Shown: positions 36,151 to 44,460 of the stretch, one piece after another
Position numbering within the stretch: position 1 is the stretch's first letter
Layout: each line of letters starts with the position of its first letter
Assembly (NCBI GenBank): GCA_034408935.1
Contig: DAOUMV010000018.1
Location: 3,518 to 67,517, forward strand
DNA from: DAOUMF01 sp034408935
GTDB lineage: Bacteria > Chloroflexota > Dehalococcoidia > SM23-28-2 > RBG-16-64-32
Length of the DNA stretch: 64,000 nucleotides
Reading direction: 5' to 3'
Translations under genes and position numbers: made by a program
The notes under the pieces: model-generated
The model's database searches: none
What the model saw: only the letters and a program-made list of their open reading frames with translations
Told to the model about the DNA's origin: nothing

Positions 36151-37119
36151 ATGAAAGCAGCAGTCTACTACGAGACGGGCAACCCGGACGTCTTCCGCTA
36201 CGAGGAGCTGCCCGATCCCGTCTGTCAGCCCGGGGGCCTCCTCATCGACGTGAAGGCGATCAGCATCGAGGGCGGTGACGTCCTCAACCGCGCCGGCGGC
36301 GAGATGCCGTCCCGCCCCCACGTCGTCGGATACCAGTGCGCCGGGACCGTCCGAGAGGTCGGCGCGAACGTTAGCGATCGCGCCATCGGCCAGCCGGTCG
36401 TGGCCGTCATGCCCTTCGGTTCGCACGCCTCTCTAGTGGCCGTCGCGGCGATGCAAACGTGGCCACTTCCCGAGGGGGCGGACATCCAGGCCGCCGCCTG
36501 CGTGCCTATCCCCTTCGGCACGGCCGAAGAGTGCCTGTTCGAGCTGGGGCACCTGAAGGCCGGTGAGACGGTCCTCGTTCAGGCGGGCGCCGGAGGCGTC
36601 GGACTTGCCGCCATCCAGCTAGCCAAGCGTGCGGGAGCTACGGTCCTGGCGACGGCCTCCAGCGACGACAAGCTGGAACGGCTGAAAGAGTTCGGCCTGG
36701 ACCACGGCATCAACTACAGGACCGACGATTTCGTCGCGCGATTTGGCGCGATCACCGGCGGCCGCGGAGTGGACGTGGTGATCGAGACCGTTGGCACGAC
36801 TCTACGGGGTAGCGTGGAGTGCACTGGATATCGTGGCCGGGTGATCGTGGTCGGGAACGCCGGACGCGAACAGGACAGGCGGCTGGACACCAGTATCTTG
36901 AGCGAGAAGAACCGGTCGCTCACGGCTATGTCGTTCGCTAACTCGCTTATGCTTGAGCCCCAGCGTGGCCGCCCGATGGTTGAGGGCCATCTGCGCGACG
37001 TGGCCAGCGGGGCCCTCCGCGTGGTCATTGACCGCACCTACCCGCTCTCGGAAGCCGCCGCGGCTCACAGCTACATCGAAAGCCGTCAGGCCTTCGGGCG
37101 GGTCGTGTTGATACCGTAG
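36151..37119 (+). CDS. NADPH:quinone reductase-like / zinc-independent medium-chain dehydrogenase
   Basis: 322 residues of the MDR superfamily, quinone oxidoreductase branch. The N-terminal GroES-like part includes VGYQCAGTVREVGANV, and the NADPH-binding loop is AGAGGVGLAAIQLAKRAGATVL. The cysteines and histidines that bind zinc in alcohol dehydrogenases are absent. Expected to reduce quinones or 2-alkenals with NADPH. Well-placed AGGAAAGGA precedes the ATG. Confidence 0.88.
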   Translation: MKAAVYYETGNPDVFRYEELPDPVCQPGGLLIDVKAISIEGGDVLNRAGGEMPSRPHVVGYQCAGTVREVGANVSDRAIGQPVVAVMPFGSHASLVAVAAMQTWPLPEGADIQAAACVPIPFGTAEECLFELGHLKAGETVLVQAGAGGVGLAAIQLAKRAGATVLATASSDDKLERLKEFGLDHGINYRTDDFVARFGAITGGRGVDVVIETVGTTLRGSVECTGYRGRVIVVGNAGREQDRRLDTSILSEKNRSLTAMSFANSLMLEPQRGRPMVEGHLRDVASGALRVVIDRTYPLSEAAAAHSYIESRQAFGRVVLIP

Positions 37120-37176
37120 GGGCGCCTGCATCGGCTGCGGGACATCGCCCGCCGGTGCAGGCTCTGCGAGCGTCGC

Positions 37177-38397
37177 CTAGACCGACAGGATGTGCACCGT
37201 GGTTGCGGCGGCCTCACCCCGGACCATTCCGCCGCCGTTGTGCGTCATACCCGCCTTGGCACCCTCGACCTGGCGGTCACCGGCCTCGCCGCGAAGCTGG
37301 AGCCAGATCTCGTACACCTGGCTGACGCCGGTGGCGCCCACGGGGTGCCCCTTGGTGATCAGGCCGCCACTGGTGTTGACCGGTAGCCGGCCAGGGATCT
37401 CCGTGACCCCTTCATCGATGAGGCGACCGCCCTCGCCTTCGGGGCAGAGTCCGAGCTCCTCGTACAGCATCAGTTCGGCCGGTGCTGAGGCGTCGTGGAC
37501 CTCCAGCACGTTGATGTCCTGCGTGGTCATGCCTGCCATCTTGAGGGCGCTCCTGGCGGCACGCGCGGCAGTTCCTCCGTCCTCCGAGGGGCGGTCCGAC
37601 CCGGTGACCAGTGCCGACCCCCGTACCCAGACCGGCTTGGTCGTGTACTGTCGCGCCTTCTCCTCGGCCACCAGGATGGCCGCCGCAGCGCCATCGCCGA
37701 TGGGCGCGCACATCAGACGAGTCAGCGGTTCAGCCACCGGCGGTGAGGCGAGAATCTCCTCCAGGGAGTAGCGTTCGCGGTACTGGGCATGGGGGTTGAG
37801 GCTGCCGTTGTTGTGGTTCTTGACGGCGATACGGCCGAACTGCTCTTTCGTCGTGCCGTACTTGGCCATGTGAGCCCGGGCGCCGGCGGCGTACAGGTCC
37901 ATGAACACGCTGCGCGACTTGCCAGCGCCGCTCTCCACGCCCGCTTTCTTCTCCGAAGGCGGCTTGATCTGCTCCATCATGGCGCGAAGCTGCTCCACGT
38001 CTGTGCCGGCGCCGAAGGCGGCCATCATCCGGCCCTTGTCCTCCGTGTACATCTTCTCGACGCCCAGGACGAGGGCGATGTCATACATCCCCGACGCCAC
38101 GTAGAGCCACGCGACTTGCATGGCGGTCGAGGAGCTCGCGCAGGCATTCTCGGTGTTGACCATCGGTATCTTGTCGATGCCGATGTCCCGAAGGATCACC
38201 TGAGCGCGGATGCACTCCTGGCCCGTGACGAGCCCGGCGGCGGCGTTGCCGACCACAGCCACCTCGGCGTCCTTCTTGTCCATTCCGGCCGAGTCCAGAG
38301 CGGCTGTGACGGCCTCGTGGCTGAGATCCTTGAGCCCGCGGTCCGGATACTTCCCGAATCGTGTCATGGCCGCGCCCACGATAGCGACGTTCCTCAT
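37177..38397 (-). CDS. Thiolase-family protein (SCP2-type acetyl-CoA acetyltransferase) with intact nucleophile
   Basis: 406 residues. In contrast to the pair at 11753-14089, it keeps the nucleophile Cys (NTENACASSSTAM), the HD motif (EVHDASAPAEL) and the GHP motif (ITKGHPVGATGVSQ), so Claisen or thiolytic activity is plausible. No DUF35 gene is adjacent; instead it lies downstream of the molybdoenzyme gene on the same strand, 66 bases from its stop. Confidence 0.9.
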   Translation of the reverse strand: MRNVAIVGAAMTRFGKYPDRGLKDLSHEAVTAALDSAGMDKKDAEVAVVGNAAAGLVTGQECIRAQVILRDIGIDKIPMVNTENACASSSTAMQVAWLYVASGMYDIALVLGVEKMYTEDKGRMMAAFGAGTDVEQLRAMMEQIKPPSEKKAGVESGAGKSRSVFMDLYAAGARAHMAKYGTTKEQFGRIAVKNHNNGSLNPHAQYRERYSLEEILASPPVAEPLTRLMCAPIGDGAAAAILVAEEKARQYTTKPVWVRGSALVTGSDRPSEDGGTAARAARSALKMAGMTTQDINVLEVHDASAPAELMLYEELGLCPEGEGGRLIDEGVTEIPGRLPVNTSGGLITKGHPVGATGVSQVYEIWLQLRGEAGDRQVEGAKAGMTHNGGGMVRGEAAATTVHILSV

Positions 38398-38463
38398 CCC
38401 AGTCTCCTTCCAAGTGTCGCTCGCTGCTGGCCCGATGCGGAGCTTCCCATCGCGCCACCGACC

Positions 38464-41295
38464 TCAGTCAACCTTGGCAACCCCGACCCTGATTCCCCGG
38501 TCGAAGGGGACCGGCTGCCACTGGAAGATCCAATACTTCAGATGACCGTAGCCGCCCGCAAAGTGCAACCACTTCACCATCCCCGTCTCAACGTCAGAGG
38601 CCCCCTTCCAGGTCCGGTACTGGTACGGCTCCCAACCGTTGTACGAGACGACCTGCCCGGGCCGTACTGAAGGCGACAGCTTGACGGGAGCGATGAACAC
38701 GCCCATGTCGTTGTAGACCTGCACCTCTTCCCCGTCCTCAATGCCGAGGCGGAGGGCATCGTCGCTGTTCAGTCCGATGTGGGGCTGGCCGCGGTGGGTT
38801 TCCTGTATCACCTTGTTGACGATGTTCATGGAGTGCACACTCCAGCGGTTGTGGCCGCTGGTCATGTGGAAGGGGTAGTCGCCACCCTGGGGAGGGTTGT
38901 CCTTGTGGCAGGGGAGTTCTTCCCCCGCCTCCAGGAACCACTCGTGGTCGAGGTAGAACTGGGCGCGGCGGGTGTGCGTGGGGTAGGGGATCTTCTTCTC
39001 CGTGTGCCAGCGGAAGGCGGCGTGGGTCTCGTCGGTCTTGATGTCCGATGCCTGGCTGTAGGCCATGGCGCCGATGCCCCAGTTGGTGAAGCGGACATGG
39101 CCTTTCTCGCGCAGGGTGTCGAGGGTGACCCCCTTGGGCAGGTTGCCCACTTCCACGCTGTCCTGCACCCACTCGCGGGCGATCTTCTCGTCGTCCCGGA
39201 AGGCCCCGCCGATCGTGTACCGCTCTACCAGATTGTCCAGCCGCCGCACCATGCCCTGGCTATCACGGGACTCGGTGATGCCCCGCGCCTTGGCCCGCTC
39301 CTCGATCTTCTCCGCCAGCATCAGGGCGATCTCCGGCTCCGCCTTGGTGTCGGGCGGCGGCTCCACCGCCTTGTCGGAGAACGTTAGGTTCATCACCTGG
39401 GGCGTGGGGAACATGAACGCAATCTTCTCGTAGTGATGGGCGACGGGCAGGAAGTAGTCGGAGAACAGGCCGGTGGTGTTCATGCGCCAGTCCACGGTGA
39501 CGATGCACTTGAGCTTGGGCCAGAAGTTGGGCAGGAGCTGGTTCTGGCCGCCGCGGGTGCGGCGCAACGCATTGCCCCCGATCTCGAAGTACACGCGAGG
39601 TGGAGTGTCGGGCCCGGGGCGGTCTACGCCCTGCCACCAGCCCTTCTCCCGTGACTCCTCGAAGTACTCGTCGAAGGGGCGCTGCATGGTGGGGTCGTTC
39701 CACTCCCGCCGGTTCCAGTTGTCGCGGTAGCCGCAGTGGTGGTACCAGAGGAAGGCGGGCGGGACAGCTCCCCCCTGGGGTGAGAGACGGGCGACCATCT
39801 CGATGTGGGCCATCTCCTCCGTGCGGGTGGGGTCCTCACTCTTCATAGAGTCGATGATGTCGTCGCGCATCTTGAGGATGCGGCGGGTCTCCTCCAACCC
39901 CTCCTTCTGCTTCGCGTCGAAGATGGTGGGGCCGTCGAAGCCGCTGCTTGACCACTCCACCGGCCCCGTGCCCTTGCGGCCCCAGTTGCCGGTCAGCCCC
40001 AGCACCAGCATGTAGGCCCGCACCATCAGGTCGGCGTGGTAGTACTTGAAGGACGTCCCACCGCACCAGATGGCGCTCCGCTTGCTGGCTACCTTTCGGG
40101 CCAGCGTCCGGATCACCTCCGGGTTCACCCCGCACATCTCCGATGCCTTCTCCGGCGTGTAGTCCGCCAGCCGCTCCTTCAGCAGCTCGAAGGCCGGCAC
40201 CACCTCCACCCGGCGGCCGTCCTTCAGCTTGACAGAGTAGGCTCCCTGACCGGCCTTGATCTCCAGCACCGGGTCCAGCTTGCCCAGGGCGAGGGTGTCC
40301 AGCGGCGCCGGCGCAAGCCGGCCTGCCGCTCCGTCCCAGAAGTAGAACTGGTCGTCGCGGCCGCCCTCCTCCATGTCGGATTGGCTCAGGAAACGACGGG
40401 TGTCCAGCCGCACCAGCAGCGGCAGGTCCGTCTGCTCCACGACGAACTCTCGTTTGTAGATCCCCTCCTCGATGATCACCTGGGCCATCGCCAGAGCCAG
40501 GGCCGCGTCGGTGCCAGGCCTGATCGGGACGTAGCGGTCGGCGTGGACGTGAGAGGGGCTGCAGTCCGGAGCCACGAGCACGACCTCGGCCCCGTTGTAG
40601 CGGGCCTCCGCGGTGAAGTGGTAGGTGGGAATCATGGTGAACACCGGGTTGCAGTGTGTGTACATCATGAGCTCGGTGTGGAAGGTGTCGTCACAACTGT
40701 TGCCGGGGTCGAACTTGCCGAAGGTGAGGTAGAGGCCCGGCGAGAAGTCGTTGATGACGGCGTTGGGATCCAGGAAAAGGCCGCCGGCAAGCCCGAGCAC
40801 GCGCCCGAGCGGGAACCCGGCCAACAGGCCTCCCTGACCGGGAGTGCCCTCGTTGATGATGGCTTCCGGGCCTACCTCCTCGATGGCATCCAGGATGTGG
40901 TCGGCGATCTCGGTCAGGGCCTGATCCCAGGTGACCTGCGTCCATTTGCCCTCACCCCGCTTGCCGGCCCGCTTCAGGGGGTGCAGCACCCGCTCCGGCG
41001 AGTAGAGCAGACGGCTCCAGGCGGCCCCCTTCTGGCAACCCATGGGGTTCATATCGGGGACGCCCTTCTCGACGATGGGCATGGTGCCGCCCTGCTCCTC
41101 GCGGAAGACCACCCCGTCCTTCACGTAGACGCGGTACGGACAGTTGCCGGGGTAGCAGTCCACGCAGTGGGTGGCAACAAAGGACTTGTCCCACTGCCAG
41201 CGCTGACGGTAGAGGTCCTCCGTTCCCGCGTATTTGCCGCGGGCGGGCCCTTCACCTTTCTGGAGGGCTTCCAGGGAGAGCGAGGCCGTGAACAT
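38464..41295 (-). CDS. Molybdopterin oxidoreductase, type II DMSO reductase family catalytic subunit
   Basis: About 943 residues from the ATG at 41295, which follows AAGGAGGG; an upstream in-frame start at 41322 is less likely. The N-terminal Fe-S motif HCVDCYPGNC (H-x3-C-x4-C) and the later GCQKGAAWS are of the type II class (NarG, ethylbenzene and steroid C25 dehydrogenase, perchlorate reductase), and the expected Asp molybdenum ligand is in GNSCDDTFHTELMMY. There is no twin-arginine signal, so the enzyme is probably cytoplasmic. No beta (Fe-S) or gamma (haem) subunit and no chaperone gene adjoins it. Substrate is open. Confidence 0.9.
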   Translation of the reverse strand: MFTASLSLEALQKGEGPARGKYAGTEDLYRQRWQWDKSFVATHCVDCYPGNCPYRVYVKDGVVFREEQGGTMPIVEKGVPDMNPMGCQKGAAWSRLLYSPERVLHPLKRAGKRGEGKWTQVTWDQALTEIADHILDAIEEVGPEAIINEGTPGQGGLLAGFPLGRVLGLAGGLFLDPNAVINDFSPGLYLTFGKFDPGNSCDDTFHTELMMYTHCNPVFTMIPTYHFTAEARYNGAEVVLVAPDCSPSHVHADRYVPIRPGTDAALALAMAQVIIEEGIYKREFVVEQTDLPLLVRLDTRRFLSQSDMEEGGRDDQFYFWDGAAGRLAPAPLDTLALGKLDPVLEIKAGQGAYSVKLKDGRRVEVVPAFELLKERLADYTPEKASEMCGVNPEVIRTLARKVASKRSAIWCGGTSFKYYHADLMVRAYMLVLGLTGNWGRKGTGPVEWSSSGFDGPTIFDAKQKEGLEETRRILKMRDDIIDSMKSEDPTRTEEMAHIEMVARLSPQGGAVPPAFLWYHHCGYRDNWNRREWNDPTMQRPFDEYFEESREKGWWQGVDRPGPDTPPRVYFEIGGNALRRTRGGQNQLLPNFWPKLKCIVTVDWRMNTTGLFSDYFLPVAHHYEKIAFMFPTPQVMNLTFSDKAVEPPPDTKAEPEIALMLAEKIEERAKARGITESRDSQGMVRRLDNLVERYTIGGAFRDDEKIAREWVQDSVEVGNLPKGVTLDTLREKGHVRFTNWGIGAMAYSQASDIKTDETHAAFRWHTEKKIPYPTHTRRAQFYLDHEWFLEAGEELPCHKDNPPQGGDYPFHMTSGHNRWSVHSMNIVNKVIQETHRGQPHIGLNSDDALRLGIEDGEEVQVYNDMGVFIAPVKLSPSVRPGQVVSYNGWEPYQYRTWKGASDVETGMVKWLHFAGGYGHLKYWIFQWQPVPFDRGIRVGVAKVD

Positions 41296-41529
41296 TAAAC
41301 ACTTCCCTCCTTGGCTCAACACCAGGCGACCACTTAATTGTGTAGGGGCAAGCCCGCGGCTGTCAGTCAGGTAGTGGCAGTGTTTGGCTGTGGGGCGCAG
41401 CCCTACGGCGGGCTCCAGAATCCGGCTGTGGGGCGGAGCCCCACGCGTGGGATCAGCGCCCGCCTTTGACGGCTGCCCCCTCCGGCACTATGCAGACTGC
41501 CGATAGGAGGGGCAGCATCTGACGCGGTC
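41296..41529. repeat. Intergenic region with GC palindromes
   Basis: Two related imperfect palindromes, each beginning GGCTGTGGGGCG and continuing into AGCCC, lie near 41387-41406 and 41422-41442. A promoter-like TTGACG-N17-TATGCA sits at 41466-41494 in plus orientation, but no plus-strand gene follows, so it may be a decayed copy. Confidence 0.4.
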
Positions 41530-42396
41530 TCAGGGGAGGACTTCTAGACTTGCTCGGGCTATGGCTGCGCCGTTCAGGAGGACGGTCGCAGTGTACACTG
41601 TCGATATCTTCCCGAAATCGTACCCGGCGAGGTGGAACGTGGCCCAGCCCTCACCGCTGGGGTCGATGTCGACTGCCGACGACTCACCAGTGGGCCAGCC
41701 ATCCCAGTCCAGGGTGACGCTCGCCCGGTCTGACGCCTGCAAACCGCTGTAGCGGATGAATACGTACGCTTCAGTAGCGCCGATGGGTAGGGGGTTGATG
41801 CCGTCATCGAACCGGTCGATAGGCTGGTCATCCAGGAGTCCGCTCGAAAAGGTGACGCTGGCCATGGCTCCGCCGGGAGAGAAGGGCGGCGTCCCGTCAC
41901 CTTCGAAGTCGAACTCGGCCGTTTCGGTTGTTGCGAAGGTGCCGTCGCCCTGCTGCTCCACCAGCGCCCAGGCGAACGGCTCCGAGAAGGGCGGGCCCAC
42001 CTCGTAGAGATAGCGTCCCTGCTCCAGGTTCATCAGGTAGGGCAAATAACAGATGGTGTCGCTCAAAGCGGCGGCCGAGCAGGGCACAGCGGTCTCGCCT
42101 TCGCCGAGGCTGAAGGCCTTGGCCAGGGCCCCGGCAGGGCTTGCAATGCCGGTGGCAGGGGGCTTGCCACCTCTATAAAGCTCGTCGCTGTCCTCTCCCC
42201 TCCCTCCGCTGGCTGAGACGAGCGCCCAGACAGCCACGCTGACGCCACCGATGAGCATCGCCAGGAGGCCCAGAATCAGGAGCGAACGGCCGCGCGCGGC
42301 CCTGCCGGCCAGCACCAGTAGTACCTTCCCGCCTCGGCGACGGGTTCCGGCCGCAGAGCCTCTCATGGTGAGTGAGCGCGTGCCTCTAGTCGCCAT
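41530..42396 (-). CDS. Membrane-anchored extracytoplasmic protein of unknown function
   Basis: 288 residues. A basic N-terminus is followed by one transmembrane segment (about 37-62, SLLILGLLAMLIGGVSVAVW), then a Gly/Ala linker and a beta-rich extracytoplasmic domain (VTLDWDGWPTGESSAVDIDP, and similar) suggestive of a carbohydrate-binding or DNRLRE-like jelly roll. I do not recognise the family. It is transcribed away from the cyclase gene and has no operon partner. Confidence 0.7.
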   Translation of the reverse strand: MATRGTRSLTMRGSAAGTRRRGGKVLLVLAGRAARGRSLLILGLLAMLIGGVSVAVWALVSASGGRGEDSDELYRGGKPPATGIASPAGALAKAFSLGEGETAVPCSAAALSDTICYLPYLMNLEQGRYLYEVGPPFSEPFAWALVEQQGDGTFATTETAEFDFEGDGTPPFSPGGAMASVTFSSGLLDDQPIDRFDDGINPLPIGATEAYVFIRYSGLQASDRASVTLDWDGWPTGESSAVDIDPSGEGWATFHLAGYDFGKISTVYTATVLLNGAAIARASLEVLP

Positions 42397-42498
42397 GTCT
42401 AGTCGAACCTAGGGACGCCGTTTTCCCGCCCCTCGTTACACCTATCGACATAAGGCCGCGGCGGCGCGACGCCTCGCTGTCCACCTTCCTAACCTCCT

Positions 42499-42527
42499 TT
42501 GACTCCTCTCCCCTTCGGCGCTATGCT
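42499..42527 (+). promoter_or_regulatory. Sigma-70-like promoter for the hydrolase-cyclase fusion
   Basis: TTGACT (42499-42504), 17-base spacer and TATGCT (42522-42527), 24 bases before the ATG at 42551, with AGGAGG between them. Confidence 0.65.
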
Positions 42528-42550
42528 TGCTGCGCTAGGAGGGCATCTCG

Positions 42551-43858
42551 ATGGAGCAGCAGATCCGCTTCTGCACCACTTCTGACGGTGTGACCATCGC
42601 CTATGCCACCCTGGGCAGCGGGCCGCCGCTGGTCTATGTGAACGGTTGGCCTACACACCTGGAGCTGGAATGGGAGGCACCGTCCTCGCGGACTTTCCTT
42701 GAGTCCCTGGGGCAGGGCTGCACTCTTATCAGGTATGACATGAGGGGCACTGGGCTGTCAGACAGGGAGGTTACAGACTTCTCATTGGCCGCGCTGACCA
42801 GGGACCTCGAAGCTATCATCGGCCATCTGAAGTTGGACAAGGTCGACCTTGTCAGCCTGGGGGTGTTGGCGGGGCCCATCGCCATGACCTACGCCGCTGC
42901 AAATCAGCAGCGCGTAGCGCGGCTAGTCCTGTCCAGTGCCTTTATGCGCGGGGATGAGATCGGTACCCTCGACCGTCAACGGTCGCTAATCGAATATACC
43001 ACTCAATTCGGGACGCCTACCTTCGACTTCATTGATGACGATGATACGGACCTCAAAGGTGTACGCGAGGCCCAGCGGCGGTTACAAGCGACGGCCTCCC
43101 GCGAGATACAAGCAGAGCTTTTGAAGACGCTATTCTCGGCAGACGTTAGCGGCCTCGTCAAACGCCTGACCATGCCCGTCCTGGTGCTTCACGGCCGTCA
43201 GGACCTCCTTGTGCCGTTCGCTCAGGGCCGGGAGCTAGCGGCTCGGCTTCCCCAGGCCAGGTTCGTCCCGTTCGAAGGGCAGAGTTCTACCGCCTGGGCC
43301 CAGATCAACGTCCTAGTCCCGGAGATACTGCGGTTCCTGGGATTGGAGACAGCGGTAAGGGAACCTTCCGCCTTCCGCACCATCCTCTTCACCGACATGG
43401 AGGGTTCAACCATCCTGACCGAGCGCCTCGGTGACGCCAAGGCCCAGGAACTCCGCCGCACCCATGACAGCATCGTCCGTGAGGCCCTGAAGGCCCAGGG
43501 CGGAAGCGAGACCAAGCACACCGGTGACGGCATCATGGCTTCCTTCCCCTCTGCCTCTCGGGCAATAGAGTGCGCTATCGCCGTCCAGCGGGCCATCGCG
43601 GGACAGAGCGAGATACCGCTCAGGGTTCGCATCGGGATGAACGCTGGTGAGCCGGTCGCTGAGGATGCAGACCTCTTCGGCACTGCGGTGAACCTGGCCA
43701 GGCGCATCTGCGACAAGGCGGAGCCGGGACAGATTCTCGTCTCCGATGTCGTCCAGCAGCTCGCCGCTGGCAAGAGCTTCACCTTCGCCGACAAGGGCGA
43801 GGCTATGCTCAAGGGCTTCGAGAAGCCGGTACGGCTGCACGAGGTAGTCTGGAAGTAG
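42551..43858 (+). CDS. Pseudo-alpha/beta-hydrolase fused to class III adenylate/guanylate cyclase
   Basis: 435 residues. Residues 1-265 have the alpha/beta-hydrolase fold (YDMRGTGLSDR, VLHGRQDLLVPF), but the nucleophile elbow reads VSLGVLAGP with no Ser/Asp/Cys in GxSxG position, and the catalytic His region reads FEGQSSTAW. The hydrolase is therefore probably a ligand-sensing domain. Residues about 278-435 are a complete class III cyclase: metal Asp in ILFTDMEGST and HTGDGI, and the AVNLARR Asn/Arg pair. It should make cAMP (or cGMP) in response to a small hydrophobic ligand. Confidence 0.88.
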   Translation: MEQQIRFCTTSDGVTIAYATLGSGPPLVYVNGWPTHLELEWEAPSSRTFLESLGQGCTLIRYDMRGTGLSDREVTDFSLAALTRDLEAIIGHLKLDKVDLVSLGVLAGPIAMTYAAANQQRVARLVLSSAFMRGDEIGTLDRQRSLIEYTTQFGTPTFDFIDDDDTDLKGVREAQRRLQATASREIQAELLKTLFSADVSGLVKRLTMPVLVLHGRQDLLVPFAQGRELAARLPQARFVPFEGQSSTAWAQINVLVPEILRFLGLETAVREPSAFRTILFTDMEGSTILTERLGDAKAQELRRTHDSIVREALKAQGGSETKHTGDGIMASFPSASRAIECAIAVQRAIAGQSEIPLRVRIGMNAGEPVAEDADLFGTAVNLARRICDKAEPGQILVSDVVQQLAAGKSFTFADKGEAMLKGFEKPVRLHEVVWK

Positions 43859-43879
43859 GCCGAAGAAAGGAGGCCGTAC

Positions 43880-44290
43880 ATGTCCGTAGAGGAGAACAAG
43901 GCCCTTACCCGACGGGTACTCGAACTGCTGAACGAGCGAGACGAGGCCGCCTACGGGTATTACGCTTCTGATTACATCTACCACGGGCCCGGCGGCCAGG
44001 AGCTAAGGGGTAGGGAGGGCATAAAGGGGCTCTGGGCTGTGTTCTTCGCTGCCTTTCCCGACCTTCGTGCTACGGTCGACGACATAGTCGCCGAAGGCGA
44101 CAAGCTAGTGCTGCGATGGACGGTTCGGGGCACCCATAGAGGCGAGTTCCAGGGCATCGTTCCCACCAACAGGCAGGTGATGCTTCCCATCATCGAGATG
44201 TTCCGCATCGCTGGTGGCCAGCTCGCCGAAGCGTGGGACTCGTTCGACCGGCTGGATCTGATGCAACAGCTAGGCGCCATCCCCCGGTGA
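43880..44290 (+). CDS. SnoaL-like (NTF2-fold) ester cyclase family protein
   Basis: 136 residues of the NTF2/SnoaL type: ENKALTRRVLELLNERDEAA, YHGPGGQELRGREGIKGLW, FPDLRATVDDIVAEGDKLVL and a closing DRLDLMQQLGAIPR. Members are small hydrolases, isomerases or cyclases with a hydrophobic cavity. It follows the cyclase fusion by 21 bases and is preceded by AAAGGAGG, so the two are probably cotranscribed. Confidence 0.85.
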   Translation: MSVEENKALTRRVLELLNERDEAAYGYYASDYIYHGPGGQELRGREGIKGLWAVFFAAFPDLRATVDDIVAEGDKLVLRWTVRGTHRGEFQGIVPTNRQVMLPIIEMFRIAGGQLAEAWDSFDRLDLMQQLGAIPR

Positions 44291-44460
44291 GGCAGGCTAG
44301 TGGGTAGCCCGCGCAGCTTAGTCTTCCCAGTGCCGGATCTGATGCCCGAGGACCACCGACAGGGTGAGCGAGGCCTCTCGGATACTGGAAAAGGGGATGC
44401 CCTTCGTTTCCCCGACGTGAAGAAGAACGGAAGCGTTATAGGTTGGCAGGAGGCATGTCT

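Noticed and set aside
40036..41298. Plus-strand ORF of 420 codons opposite the molybdoenzyme
   Set aside because: It lies wholly antisense to a gene with clear cofactor motifs and has no homology-like features.
41466..41494. Promoter of a plus-strand gene
   Set aside because: The hexamers and spacing are good, but only the antisense of the 41530-42396 gene follows; an antisense RNA cannot be supported from sequence alone.
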